From Aldehydirespirator sp965219165 (lineage in GTDB: Bacteria > Actinomycetota > Acidimicrobiia > Acidimicrobiales > Aldehydirespiratoraceae), in NCBI GenBank assembly GCA_965219165.1, contig CBDCMW010000002.1, positions 1,550,001 to 1,614,000 on the forward strand: 64,000 nucleotides of DNA, given 5' to 3'. Below, one piece after another: positions 25,512-35,592 of the stretch (position 1 is the first letter of the stretch; the number at the start of each line of letters is the position of its first letter). Position numbers and translations under genes: made by a program. The notes beneath the pieces were generated by a model. That model did not search any database, was not told where the DNA came from, and saw nothing but the letters and a program-made list of their open reading frames with translations.

Positions 25512-26888
25512 TCAGCTGCGATCGGAGAGCATCTCGGCCACTCGGAAGGCGAGATCCACCGACTGGCGGCCGTTGAGTCGGGGATCGCACAGCGTCTCGA
25601 AGGCCCGTTCCAGATCCTCGTGGCTGATGTCGTCGGCGCCGCCCACGCACTCGGTGACGGCGTCGCCCGTGAGCTCCACATGCACGCCGCCGGGCCAGGT
25701 CCCGCAGGAGGTGTGGGCGGCGAAGAAGCCGCTGATCTCGGCCAGCACGTCATCGAAGTGCCGGGTCTTGCGCCCCGACGTCGAGGTGTAGGTGTTGCCG
25801 TGCATCGGGTCGCACGCCCAGGCCACCGGATGACCCGAGTCCCTCACAGCCCGCAGCAACGGCGGCAGCAGTGTCTCCACTGACTCGGCTCCCATCCTGG
25901 TGATGAAGGTCAGCCTGCCGGGAGTCCGCTGCGGGTTCAGCAGCTCGCACAAGGCGACTACCTCATCCGCGGTGGCGGTGGGTCCGATCTTGCAGCCCAG
26001 TGGATTGCGAACGCCTCGCAGGAACTCCACATGGGCGCCGTCCAGCTGTCGGGTTCGCTCGCCGATCCACAGCATGTGCGCCGAGCAGTCGTACCAGTGC
26101 CCGGTGGTCGAGTCCTCGCGGGTGAGCGCCTCCTCGAAGTCCAGCACCAGAGCCTCGTGGCTGGTGTAGAACTCCACCTCGTGCAGTTGCGGCGTGTTGG
26201 CGGTGGTCACTCCGCACGCGGTCATGAACTGTAGGGCCCGGTCGATGTCGGTGGCCATGCGCGCGTAGCGCCGGCCCGCGGGTGAGGTGGCCACGAACTC
26301 GCGGTTCCAGCTGGCCACCCTCGACAAATCGGCGTATCCGCCCCGGGTGAAAGCCCTGAGCAGGTTGAGGGTGGACGCGGCCCGGTGGTACGCGGTCAGC
26401 AGGCGGCGCGGGTCGGGCAGCCGCTCGGACTCGCTGAATCCGATGTCGTTGACCATGTGGCCCAGGAACGACGGGAGCTGCACGTCGCCCTTGGTCTCGG
26501 TGGGGCTGGAGCGGGGCTTGGCGAACTGCCCCGCGATCCGGCCGACCTTCACCAGGGGCACGCCCCCCGAGTAGGTCAGCACGATGGCCATCTGCAGGAT
26601 CACCCGCAGCTTGTCGCGAATCGAGTCCGCGGAGGAGTCGAAGGACTCCGCGCAGTCTCCTGCTTGCAGCAGGAACGCCTCGCCGTTGGCCACCCGTCCG
26701 AGGTGGTCCGTCAGCGAGCGGGCCTCGCCCGCGAACACCAGCGGAGGCAGGTCGCGCAGGGCCTTCGTCGCCTGCTCGAGCTCGGCCTGGTCGGGCCAAA
26801 CCGGCTGGTGCAGCGCAGGCTTGGCCCTCCAGGACGAGGGCGACCAAGTGCTTCCGCCGGCGAAAAGGGTCAGATCTCCGGCGGTCAT
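25512..26888 (-). CDS. aroF: 3-deoxy-7-phosphoheptulonate synthase, class II
   Basis: The first step of the shikimate pathway condenses PEP and erythrose 4-phosphate. The protein has 458 residues of the plant/actinobacterial class II type. Motifs include LQAGDCAESF (metal-binding Cys), GRIAGQFAKPRS, TSHEALVLDFEEALTR, HMLWIGERTRQLDGAHVEFL, GCKIGPT, WACDPMHGN and GGVHVELTGDAVTECVGG. The sigma-factor gene ends five bases upstream on the same strand, so the two are probably co-transcribed. Convergent with the VWA gene remnant. Confidence 0.95.
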   Translation of the reverse strand: MTAGDLTLFAGGSTWSPSSWRAKPALHQPVWPDQAELEQATKALRDLPPLVFAGEARSLTDHLGRVANGEAFLLQAGDCAESFDSSADSIRDKLRVILQMAIVLTYSGGVPLVKVGRIAGQFAKPRSSPTETKGDVQLPSFLGHMVNDIGFSESERLPDPRRLLTAYHRAASTLNLLRAFTRGGYADLSRVASWNREFVATSPAGRRYARMATDIDRALQFMTACGVTTANTPQLHEVEFYTSHEALVLDFEEALTREDSTTGHWYDCSAHMLWIGERTRQLDGAHVEFLRGVRNPLGCKIGPTATADEVVALCELLNPQRTPGRLTFITRMGAESVETLLPPLLRAVRDSGHPVAWACDPMHGNTYTSTSGRKTRHFDDVLAEISGFFAAHTSCGTWPGGVHVELTGDAVTECVGGADDISHEDLERAFETLCDPRLNGRQSVDLAFRVAEMLSDRS

Positions 26889-26893
26889 TGGCC

Positions 26894-27739
26894 TTAGGCT
26901 GCGTCGACCGTCTCGGCCAGGCTCAGCTCCTCGGCGTGCTCGCGCACGGCATTGATGGCGCGCTTCACCAGGCGCCGGGCCGCCTCAGCGGTGACGCCCA
27001 GCTCCTCGCCCACCTCGCGGTAGGAGCGCTTGATGCCGTCGGAGAGCCCGAAGCGCTGCTCGACGGCGTACTTGGCCCGCGGCTCGAGGATGTTGAGCAG
27101 TCCGGTCACCATCTCCTCCTCGGCCTTGGCCATCACCTCGAGCTCGGGCCCGGGGTTGGAGTCGGGGAGAAGGTCGATCAGCTCGTTGCTGTCGTCGTCG
27201 CCGATGGTGCGGTCGAGCGAGGTCGGCGTGGTGAGCCGGTGCAGCCGGGCATGGTCGTCATCCAACTCGTCGCCGTCACCGGACACCTGTCGCAGCGCGG
27301 CGCGCAGGCTGGCCGACCGGTCGCCGGGCAGTCGCACGAGGCTCGCCTTCTGGTCGAGGGCCCGCCCGATGGACTGGCGGATCCAGAAGGTCGCGTAGGT
27401 CGAGAACTTGAAGCCCTTGCGCCAGTCGAACTTGTCCACGGCGTGCTCGAGGCCCAGGTTCCCCTCCTGGATGAGGTCGAGCAGTTCCATGCCCGGGGGA
27501 AGGGGATAGCGGCGGGCCACGCTCACCACCAGGCGCAGGTTGGCCCGGATGAAGCGGTCCTTGGCCGCGGCGGCCTCGCGGATCGCCTTGTCTATGTGAC
27601 GGCCTGTCTCACCCTGCTCCTTGCGGAGACGGGCTTCGACGCCGCGCTCGATGGCCTGTGACAGCTCGCGCTCCTCTTGGGCGTTGAGCAGCGCCACTGC
27701 GCCGATCTCGTTGAGGTACTGTCCTACTGAATCGCTCAT
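26894..27739 (-). CDS. RNA polymerase sigma factor, sigma-70 family
   Basis: The protein has 281 residues. Region 1.2 is at the N-terminus (DSVGQYLNEIGAVALLNAQE). Region 2 contains RFIRANLRLVVSVARRY, MELLDLIQEGNLGLEHAVDK and FSTYATFWIRQSIGRAL. A shortened region 3 follows, then region 4 with REVGEELGVTAEAARRLVKR. It lacks the long region 1.1 of a principal sigma factor, so it resembles group 2 factors. A consensus-like promoter lies upstream. Confidence 0.9.
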   Translation of the reverse strand: MSDSVGQYLNEIGAVALLNAQEERELSQAIERGVEARLRKEQGETGRHIDKAIREAAAAKDRFIRANLRLVVSVARRYPLPPGMELLDLIQEGNLGLEHAVDKFDWRKGFKFSTYATFWIRQSIGRALDQKASLVRLPGDRSASLRAALRQVSGDGDELDDDHARLHRLTTPTSLDRTIGDDDSNELIDLLPDSNPGPELEVMAKAEEEMVTGLLNILEPRAKYAVEQRFGLSDGIKRSYREVGEELGVTAEAARRLVKRAINAVREHAEELSLAETVDAA

Positions 27740-27865
27740 GTCTCACTCACCTGACCGGACCCGCTCGCGTTGGCAGGGCGGTCTTCTCGCTTTCTTTGTG
27801 GGGGAGGTTTTGGTGCCGGGCGCACACCCTCCAAGCGCGCTACTCCAGCCCAGACGAACCAATAT

Positions 27866-27894
27866 AGAGTAGTCGTTTGTTCCCGGCAAGTCAA
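27866..27894 (-). promoter_or_regulatory. Sigma-70-type promoter for the sigma-factor gene
   Basis: On the minus strand, TTGACT (27894-27889), a 17-base spacer and TACTCT (27871-27866) match the -35/-10 pattern. It would start a message with a leader of about 120 bases before the ATG at 27739. The surrounding sequence is AT-richer than its neighbours. Confidence 0.6.
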
Positions 27895-27914
27895 GGTGTG
27901 CGGTGGCGCGGACT

Positions 27915-27928
27915 GTGACATGCGTCAC
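27915..27928. promoter_or_regulatory. Inverted repeat GTGAC-N4-GTCAC upstream of nadD
   Basis: Five-base arms GTGAC and GTCAC with a four-base centre lie 43 bases before the nadD start, in the divergent region with the sigma-factor gene. It could be an operator half-site pair. No regulator can be named. Confidence 0.3.
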
Positions 27929-27970
27929 GCGTGCTCGGTGCAACGCTCTGCCCGATCATAGACTTCCGGG

Positions 27971-28573
27971 GTGCAGCGACGGAACGCCGCCCGCATCGGC
28001 GTGCTGGGAGGGACCTTCGATCCGCCGCATTTCGGACACCTCGCGGCTGCGCTGGAAGTGCGCCACCGCCTGAGGCTCTCGGTGGTGCTGTTCGTCGTGG
28101 CCAACGATCCGTGGCAGAAGTCCGCCCTGCAACCGGTGACACCGGCCCGGATACGTCTGGAGATGGTGCGCGCCGCCATCGGCGGCCTCGACGGGCTGGA
28201 GGCGAGCTCCCTCGAAATCGACCGAGGCGGCGAGAGCTACATGGCCGACACCCTGCAGGAGCTGCGCTCGCAGCATCCCGGCGCCGAACTGATGCTCGTA
28301 GTGGGTTCGGACACCGCCCAGGGACTCGACACCTGGAAGCGCCCCGCCGAGTTGCGGGAGCTGTCCACCACAGTGGTGGTGGACAGGGCGGGACGGTCCG
28401 GCGGGCGTCCCGGAGAGGGCTGGCCTGCGGTGGTGGTGGAGGTGCCCGGGCTGGACATCTCATCGTGCGATATCCGGGCCCGATTTGCTGACGGTCGTCC
28501 GGTCGAGGCGCTCGTGCCCCCGGCCGTGGCCGACTTTGTGAGGTCCGAGGGCCTGTACGGATGCGGTCGCTGA
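27971..28573 (+). CDS. nadD: Nicotinate-nucleotide adenylyltransferase
   Basis: Joins ATP with nicotinate mononucleotide in NAD synthesis. The protein has 200 residues with a GTG start. The nucleotidyltransferase motif is GVLGGTFDPPHFGHL (HxGH form) near residue 10. VVGSDTAQGLDTWKRP and SSCDIRARFADGRPVEALVP near the C-terminus match NadD. Followed by lytR_C and rsfS, the common actinobacterial order, with an overlap of 13 bases. Confidence 0.93.
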   Translation: MQRRNAARIGVLGGTFDPPHFGHLAAALEVRHRLRLSVVLFVVANDPWQKSALQPVTPARIRLEMVRAAIGGLDGLEASSLEIDRGGESYMADTLQELRSQHPGAELMLVVGSDTAQGLDTWKRPAELRELSTTVVVDRAGRSGGRPGEGWPAVVVEVPGLDISSCDIRARFADGRPVEALVPPAVADFVRSEGLYGCGR

Positions 28574-29790
28574 GACTCCGCTGGCGTCGCCGCCGGCCCG
28601 CTCCCCAAGCTCACGCCTTCTGGAGGTTCGGCTATCCGGTCATGGTCCTGGCCGCCGCAATCGCGATCTTGCTGCTGGCCCTCGAGGGAGGCCGCGCCGT
28701 TCTCAACACCACGGTGGACGAGGTCTCCGAGAATGTCGTCCTGGAGCCCGACGAGCCCGGATACTTGGAGTTCGTGGGGGCCACCCCCACGCTGCTCTCG
28801 CTGCACACCCACAATGGCGGTCTGACCGGTGTCGCCTTCATGGCCCGGACCGGCATCAACGTAGGCGGCGGTGTGGTGCTGCTGCCGGCCGACCTGCTGG
28901 TCGTGCCGCAGGGAGCGGTGTCGGCGCAGGGCGAACTGCTGTCCGACACCTACGATCGGGGAGGAGCCGAGGCGGTCGTGCAGGTTGCCGAGGCCATGTT
29001 CGGCATCGGATTCGACCAGGTGGTCGAGGTGCCCACCGAGTGGCTCGCCCACAGCATGGGCCCCGCTGCGCCACTGCCCTACCTCTTGCTGGACGATCTC
29101 ACCGAGGCAGGTCCCGACGGGGCGCAGCAGGTCGTCTACGAGGCCGGACGCCACGAGCTGACCGCGGCCGATGCCGCCGCCGTGTACGCCCTCCGCAACC
29201 CCGACGAGGCCGACGTCAACCGGGTGCAGCGCCAGCGGGCCATGTGGGAGTCGTGGCTGGACGTGATCGGTCGGGCCGAGGATTCCGAGGCAGTGATACC
29301 ACCCGCTGACTCCCCCCTCACGCCGTTCCTGCGGGCGCTCGGGTCGGGCACTGCGGTAGTGGAGGTCGTTCCCCTCCAGTCCTCCACGCCGGATCCCGGC
29401 TCCACCCCGGTCCACCTGCTCGGCGCCGAGAGCTGGTCGTGGCTGGAGGCCAAGGCCTTGGAACTGGTGCCCTGGCCGCGGCAGCCAGAGTCGTTCCTGC
29501 GCCCCAGGGTCCAGTTGCTCGACGGCACGGGCGACCCGTCGATCCGGGACAGCCTCGCTGACGACGTGGTCGCGGCCGGGGGTGTCATCACCGTGATCGG
29601 CAACGCAGACACCTTCGGTGTGGAAGACACCCATTTCGCCTACTATCGCGAAGATCTCGTGACCGACCCCTTCACCAACTCCATCGCCCTGCGGCTCGGC
29701 GTAGACATGGCCCTCCTCGAGCCCGGTGAGGGCATCCCAGATGTGGTCGACATCACCGTGACAGTCGGACGCGACCAGGCGGGGCGGTGA
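28561..29790 (+). CDS. LCP-like membrane protein with LytR C-terminal domain
   Basis: The protein has 409 residues. A basic N-terminus is followed by one membrane segment (about 22-42, YPVMVLAAAIAILLLAL). The middle resembles the LytR-CpsA-Psr fold (FGIGFDQVVEVPTEWLAHSM, then VNRVQRQRAMW), but the usual catalytic Arg/Asp pattern is not clear. The LytR_C domain lies near residue 315 onward (VQLLDGTGDPSIRDSLADDV). LCP enzymes attach glycopolymers to peptidoglycan; this one may be a diverged or regulatory member. Confidence 0.7.
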   Translation: MRSLRLRWRRRRPAPQAHAFWRFGYPVMVLAAAIAILLLALEGGRAVLNTTVDEVSENVVLEPDEPGYLEFVGATPTLLSLHTHNGGLTGVAFMARTGINVGGGVVLLPADLLVVPQGAVSAQGELLSDTYDRGGAEAVVQVAEAMFGIGFDQVVEVPTEWLAHSMGPAAPLPYLLLDDLTEAGPDGAQQVVYEAGRHELTAADAAAVYALRNPDEADVNRVQRQRAMWESWLDVIGRAEDSEAVIPPADSPLTPFLRALGSGTAVVEVVPLQSSTPDPGSTPVHLLGAESWSWLEAKALELVPWPRQPESFLRPRVQLLDGTGDPSIRDSLADDVVAAGGVITVIGNADTFGVEDTHFAYYREDLVTDPFTNSIALRLGVDMALLEPGEGIPDVVDITVTVGRDQAGR

Positions 29791-30269
29791 CGGCAGGGTC
29801 CCGGGGAGCCGGTGTCGCCGGTCCGGCCGGCGCGGTCCGTTCCGCCGGTCCGCCCTTCGCCTCCGACGGAGCCGACGCGCGGCGCTGGGCCATGGCTGCG
29901 GCCGCGGCTGCGGATGATCGCAAGGGTGTCGACACCGTGGTGATGGATGTAGGCGACGTGCTCGTGGTCACCGATCTGTTCGTGATCACCCACGGCAACA
30001 ATTCCCGCCAGGTGCGCTCCATCACCGAGGGAGTGGAGGAGCTGCTGAAGGAGGCGGGCGGGCCGACGCCGTTGCGCGTCGAAGGCACCGACGACCGCCA
30101 GTGGGTGCTGCTGGACTACGGACCGTTCGTGGTCCACGTCTTCGACGCCGAGCGGCGCGCCCTGTACCAGCTCGAGCGGCTGTGGGGCGACTGTCCGGTG
30201 CTCGACTGGCGGATCGCGGCCGGCGAGGCGGTGCCGGTGGCGGCGTCGGAGGATCCGAGCCGCCGCTAG
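29787..30269 (+). CDS. rsfS: Ribosome silencing factor RsfS
   Basis: The protein has 160 residues. The GTG start overlaps the preceding stop (GTGA). The RsfS domain begins near residue 33 (WAMAAAAAADDRKGVDTVVM) and includes FVITHGNNSRQVRSI and WVLLDYGPFVVHVFDAERR. The Ala/Gly-rich lead of about 30 residues is longer than usual, so a later start is possible. RsfS binds L14 and blocks subunit joining during starvation. Confidence 0.9.
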   Translation: MTAGSRGAGVAGPAGAVRSAGPPFASDGADARRWAMAAAAAADDRKGVDTVVMDVGDVLVVTDLFVITHGNNSRQVRSITEGVEELLKEAGGPTPLRVEGTDDRQWVLLDYGPFVVHVFDAERRALYQLERLWGDCPVLDWRIAAGEAVPVAASEDPSRR

Positions 30270-30321
30270 CTGCCTAAGAGGCAGCGCGGATAGGAAGCCC
30301 GGCTCGCGATGAAGCATCGTG

Positions 30322-30420
30322 TTTCCCGCTCTTGTTCGTTGCGCTCACGGGCCGCTCGGGCCACGGCCTCGCTCGATGCCCCGCGAAATCCCCGTCGATT
30401 GCGGCCTACCCGCTCGGCCT

Positions 30421-30424
<4 letters not shown>
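30322..30424 (-). repeat. Dispersed gene-end repeat, copy C
   Basis: On the minus strand CTAGAGGCCGAGCGG overlaps the fumarase stop codon (TAG at 30423-30421). The conserved right part and GAGCGGGAAA follow. A weaker plus-strand version (CTAAGAGGCAGCGCGG) follows the rsfS stop at about 30275, so the convergent gene ends may each carry a copy. Confidence 0.85.
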
Positions 30425-32079
<1,655 letters not shown>

Positions 32080-32108
32080 GGCACTCCTCGCTCCTGTTGC
32101 CCGCGCCG

Positions 32109-32594
32109 TCAGGGCCGTGCCGGCGTGCCACCGAAGGTGGCCGGATCCTGCCCGTCGCCGATCACCGGGCGTCTCCATTCGGTGAGATCGGAGATGGCTT
32201 CGGCCACGGTCCTCCACTCGGGCGGGTACCAGCCCTGGGCGGCCGCCGCCACCGAGCCGTCCTGGTGCACGAACATGAACGCGGGCAGGGTGTCGATCCC
32301 GAGGGCGGCCGTGATGCGCCGGTCGGGGTCGGCGAAGGTCAGCAATTCGTCGGCGTAGGGGCCGAGGAAGCGCCTGGCGTCGTCGGCGCCGCAGGTGACC
32401 ACCCAGCAGGTCCTGCAGTCCGCTTCGGAGTAGGTGACGAGAATGCGCCGGGCGGTGTGCAGGATCCAGGCGCTCTCGTTGGTGTACGGATCGAGGATGA
32501 CGGGGGCCAGCGGGAAGGTGGTGAGCCACTCCTTGAGGGGTCGGGGGTCGGCTCCAAGGGGGGTCAGTTCCACATCGAGCGAGACGGTCGTCAC
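32109..32594 (-). CDS. Thioredoxin-fold protein
   Basis: The protein has 161 residues from the GTG at 32594. A CxxC pair (DCRTCW) sits after a beta strand (RRILVTYSEA). A cis-Pro type segment, LPAFMFVHQDGSVAAAAQGW, lies near residue 110, as in thioredoxin folds. The C-terminal part is variable. It lies 29 bases upstream of fumarase on the same strand, so co-transcription is likely. The specific partner is unknown. Confidence 0.65.
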   Translation of the reverse strand: MTTVSLDVELTPLGADPRPLKEWLTTFPLAPVILDPYTNESAWILHTARRILVTYSEADCRTCWVVTCGADDARRFLGPYADELLTFADPDRRITAALGIDTLPAFMFVHQDGSVAAAAQGWYPPEWRTVAEAISDLTEWRRPVIGDGQDPATFGGTPARP

Positions 32595-32682
32595 GGAGAC
32601 CAAGCTAGCGCGGGTCATTGCCCTCCTGGCGCTCGTCGGTCGACCCCGCCTGGGAGCGCGGCATGTGCGTAGCATCTCTGGC

Positions 32683-33408
32683 ATGCATCCGATCGAGCGG
32701 TTGCGGTATGTGGCCCGGGCCGGCGTGGTTCCGGTGGAGCCGCTGGTCCGGGAGTCAGCCGCGGCGCTGTCGTCGTTCGCCGACGATCCCAAGGGCCTGC
32801 TCACGTCGTGCCGGCGGTTGCTGGACCGCCGCGGCGACTGCGGGCCGCTGGTGTGGCTGGCGGCGAGGATGCTCACGGCCATGGATCCCCGCACCGAGGC
32901 CAACAAGGTCGTGATCGACCTCGACCACGACCCCACTCCCCGGGCGTTGCAGGACGGTCTGGGCTCGTTGCCGGCGGGATCGAGCGTTCTGGCTGTCGGC
33001 GAGCTGGGCGCCTTTGTTGCCGCGCTGCACGACCGTGCAGATCTGCGGTCCCTCGATCCGGATGACCTTGAGGCCGCGGGCACAGCCGATCTGGTTCTGA
33101 TGACGAGCGACTGCGTGGGGCCGTCGCAGGCCCTGGTAGTGGCCGAGACCGTGTCCGTTGCTGAGATGGCCCGCGGCTGGGGCACGCCGGTGTGGCTTAT
33201 TGCCGGAGCGGGACGGATACTGCCCGAGCGCATGTGGGACCCGTTGAGCGCTCGTCACCGCCCCCACGACCCGGCCATGCGGGGCCTGTCCGTACTGGAC
33301 CTCAACCGGTTCGTCACCCGGGTGGTAACCCCGTCGGGCCTGCGGACTCCCGCCGAGGCCGCCCGAGGGTCCGACTGCCCGGTCGTCCCGGAGCTCTTCG
33401 TCCGGTGA
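32683..33408 (+). CDS. Hypothetical protein, possible IF-2B/eIF-2B-like fold
   Basis: The protein has 241 residues from the ATG at 32683. The N-terminal part is helical (RLRYVARAGVVPVEPLVRES). The C-terminal half, TADLVLMTSDCVGPSQALVV through ARGWGTPVWLIAGAGRILPE, resembles the pattern of eIF-2B-related sugar-phosphate isomerases, in which a charged loop and a glycine-rich strand bind substrate. This is pattern recall only; I would not assign a function. Divergent from the thioredoxin-fold gene. Confidence 0.6.
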   Translation: MHPIERLRYVARAGVVPVEPLVRESAAALSSFADDPKGLLTSCRRLLDRRGDCGPLVWLAARMLTAMDPRTEANKVVIDLDHDPTPRALQDGLGSLPAGSSVLAVGELGAFVAALHDRADLRSLDPDDLEAAGTADLVLMTSDCVGPSQALVVAETVSVAEMARGWGTPVWLIAGAGRILPERMWDPLSARHRPHDPAMRGLSVLDLNRFVTRVVTPSGLRTPAEAARGSDCPVVPELFVR

Positions 33409-33445
33409 CCGGCCCGACCGCCCTCTCTCACCGAAGGGAGGCCTG

Positions 33446-34870
33446 ATGACGGGACTTGACCGGTTCGAGAGCCGTCCGGGGGCCCGGGACGGGTACTGGC
33501 CGTCGGCGTGGCCGGCCGAGTGTGGAGGCAACCGGCGGCAGAAGGCGGCCATGGGGCGCCTCGATGCGGCGACGGGCACGGCGTCGGGGGCCACGCGGCG
33601 CAACGGGTGCTGGAACGTGATGTTCGTGGAGCGCGAGCCGGACCAGTGGTACTTGGGCGGGACCATGGCCGCCTTCAGCGGTCCTGAGCCCTACGGCTGG
33701 GTGGAGCGCCTGGACCTGAGCGCGGGCGGCGCCGACGCCGAGGCCCTGGAGCCGGTGGCCCGCTCGCAGAGGCTGCCGTGCGGCGGCCATGTGTGGTGCG
33801 GGTCGATCCTGGCCCACGCCAACGGCGCCGTCTACAGCGTCAACGGCTCGTACCTGCACAAGCTCGACCCCGACGACCTGTCGGTGCTGGCCGAGCGGCG
33901 GCTGCCCGAGGACCGCTCCCACAACGGGATGCTGGCCCTGCGCGACGGCACGATCGTCACCAAGGACCTGCGGCTCGAGGACCAGGGAGGCACCACCCTC
34001 ACTCGCCTCGAGCCAGAGTCGCTGGAGCTGGTGGGCGAGCCGCTCGTGCTGGCCGAGGGCTCGATGGGCCGCATCGCTGCCGACATCGTCGGCATCGACG
34101 GCGCGGCGACGGAATTGGTCTACGTTCCCGGGACCGAGCATCTGTGGCGCCTCGTCGTGGGCGAGCCGGGCAGGTCAGATGGCACGGGCGGATGCGGTCT
34201 GGCGATCGACCCGAGCTGGCGACCCCGCTACCGCGCCCCCCACGGCGACCAGGGCCTGGCCTGGGACTGCTGCATCTCCGCCGGCGACTGCTGGATCATG
34301 GACTGCGGCGACATCGAGTCGGTTCGGGCCATCCACACCGCCGAGCCCAACGGCCGCTTCGACGAGCCGCCTGGCACCCCCTGTCGTACGCAGCGGCTGC
34401 TGCGGTTCAGCCTGGCCGACGACCGCGACCGCGACGAGATCGAGCCCTTCGGCACTCCCGGCGGCGGGATCATCGCGCCGCCGGTCCACGTGCCCGGCGT
34501 GAGTCCGGGTGTCGGCATGGCCATCGCCTGGGACTCCGTCAACGGCGGCCTCGCAGGGGTAGAGGTCCCGGAGGCAGCGCCTCCTCGCGACATCAGCGTG
34601 GCCTGGCACCTGGACGTGCGCCCGTCGATGCAGCCGGTGGTGTACCCCGAGTCCGGCGAGCTCGTCATCAACGACTTCCGAGTCCCGGCCGACGGCGGCC
34701 CGCCGTCGGACGACCTGGTGGTCGTCGACATGGTCACCGGCAGCCTCGTCGACCGTGTGCCCACCGGGTCGCGGGTGGCCAACGGGATGTTCCGAGCGCG
34801 GCCCGCGACCGCAGGGTCCTCCGGGTCTCCTGGTCCTGAGCGCCAACCGGGACGGCTGGACATCAGCTAG
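33446..34870 (+). CDS. Hypothetical protein, probable beta-propeller
   Basis: The protein has 474 residues. Repeated short blocks such as GAVYSVNGSYLHKLDPDDLS, GTIVTKDLRL and GELVINDFRVP suggest a beta-propeller of PQQ or NHL type. There is no signal peptide. The last 25 residues (ending RQPGRLDIS) are Pro/Ser-rich and unlike the rest. Another frame at the same place reads GLLVLSANRDGW, so a late frameshift is possible. The start ATG follows GAAGGGAGGC. Confidence 0.6.
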   Translation: MTGLDRFESRPGARDGYWPSAWPAECGGNRRQKAAMGRLDAATGTASGATRRNGCWNVMFVEREPDQWYLGGTMAAFSGPEPYGWVERLDLSAGGADAEALEPVARSQRLPCGGHVWCGSILAHANGAVYSVNGSYLHKLDPDDLSVLAERRLPEDRSHNGMLALRDGTIVTKDLRLEDQGGTTLTRLEPESLELVGEPLVLAEGSMGRIAADIVGIDGAATELVYVPGTEHLWRLVVGEPGRSDGTGGCGLAIDPSWRPRYRAPHGDQGLAWDCCISAGDCWIMDCGDIESVRAIHTAEPNGRFDEPPGTPCRTQRLLRFSLADDRDRDEIEPFGTPGGGIIAPPVHVPGVSPGVGMAIAWDSVNGGLAGVEVPEAAPPRDISVAWHLDVRPSMQPVVYPESGELVINDFRVPADGGPPSDDLVVVDMVTGSLVDRVPTGSRVANGMFRARPATAGSSGSPGPERQPGRLDIS

Positions 34871-35588
34871 CGGGCCGAGTATCTCCCCGGGCGCTAACTT
34901 GGCGCGATTGTCGCCGAGGGACGCCTTGGATGTCCCGCTTACACGCGTCAAGAGGCTAGGACGGTATGCCGGCGGCGGTCGGTTCAGGATGTCTTTCAGT
35001 CGTTCATGATGGGCCGAAGTTGCCGCCGCCGTCGAGCCTGTCCAGTGTTGCGCGCTGCCTGGAGCGTCCACCTCAGGCGATTCGACCACCCGGCTCTGCT
35101 TCGTGTCGCGAATGTGCTGCCACCAATAGTTGCGATGCTCCGCGGCGTGCTTCGCTGACGATCCCCGGAGAGTCGACACGCCTGACAGCACGTTGCAGCC
35201 ACGACGACTGCCAGGTCCGTGCACCGGCCGTAACCGTGTATCTGAAGCCGGCTCTGCGAGCACATACCAACCCGTTCTATGCCCAAGGCCACGTCGAATT
35301 CGCCGGAGTCGAGCTGCCTTCGCAGAAGGACGTCCCGGCTTGGCGGTGGAAGCGGTGCAGGGCCCACTCATCGTCGATCCCATACATCCCGTATTCGGTT
35401 CAGGGTGTTGACTACGCACCTCAATCGTGGTTCCCATCGTGTTGAGCGCGAACAGGGTCGTCGACGATGTTTGTAGTCGAGTTGAAGTAGCCCGGCAAGG
35501 CCATGAGCGTCCTTGACGCGGCTCATCAGCAGGGTGCGAGCGTCGTCGGGATCCGGCGTGGGAGCGGCTGGCTCTGGGGGAGCCGCGG
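34871..35588. other. Decayed accessory sequence without an intact gene
   Basis: No complete gene is visible. On the minus strand short stretches look coding, for example AEHRNYWWQHIRDTKQSRVV near 35.1 kb, but stops and frame changes break them. Together with the methyltransferase remnant upstream on that strand, this looks like an eroded phage or integrative element. Confidence 0.5.
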
Positions 35589-35592
35589 TCAC
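35368..35592 (-). CDS. Small hypothetical protein downstream of the methyltransferase remnant
   Basis: The ATG overlaps the stop of the methyltransferase frame (ATGA). Residues 1-42 look coding (DDARTLLMSRVKDAHGLAGL, then LQLDYKH). After that an Arg-rich stretch suggests a frameshift; the other frame gives ALPGYFNSTTNIVDDPVRA. The family is not recognised. It was probably part of the same lost element. Confidence 0.35.
   Translation of the reverse strand: MTAAPPEPAAPTPDPDDARTLLMSRVKDAHGLAGLLQLDYKHRRRPCSRSTRWEPRLRCVVNTLNRIRDVWDRR

Noticed and set aside
34175..35437. A 420-codon minus-strand ORF through the beta-propeller gene
   Set aside because: Its 3' half is antisense to the 474-residue plus-strand gene. 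Only a short upstream part near 35.1 kb looks coding, and it is broken.
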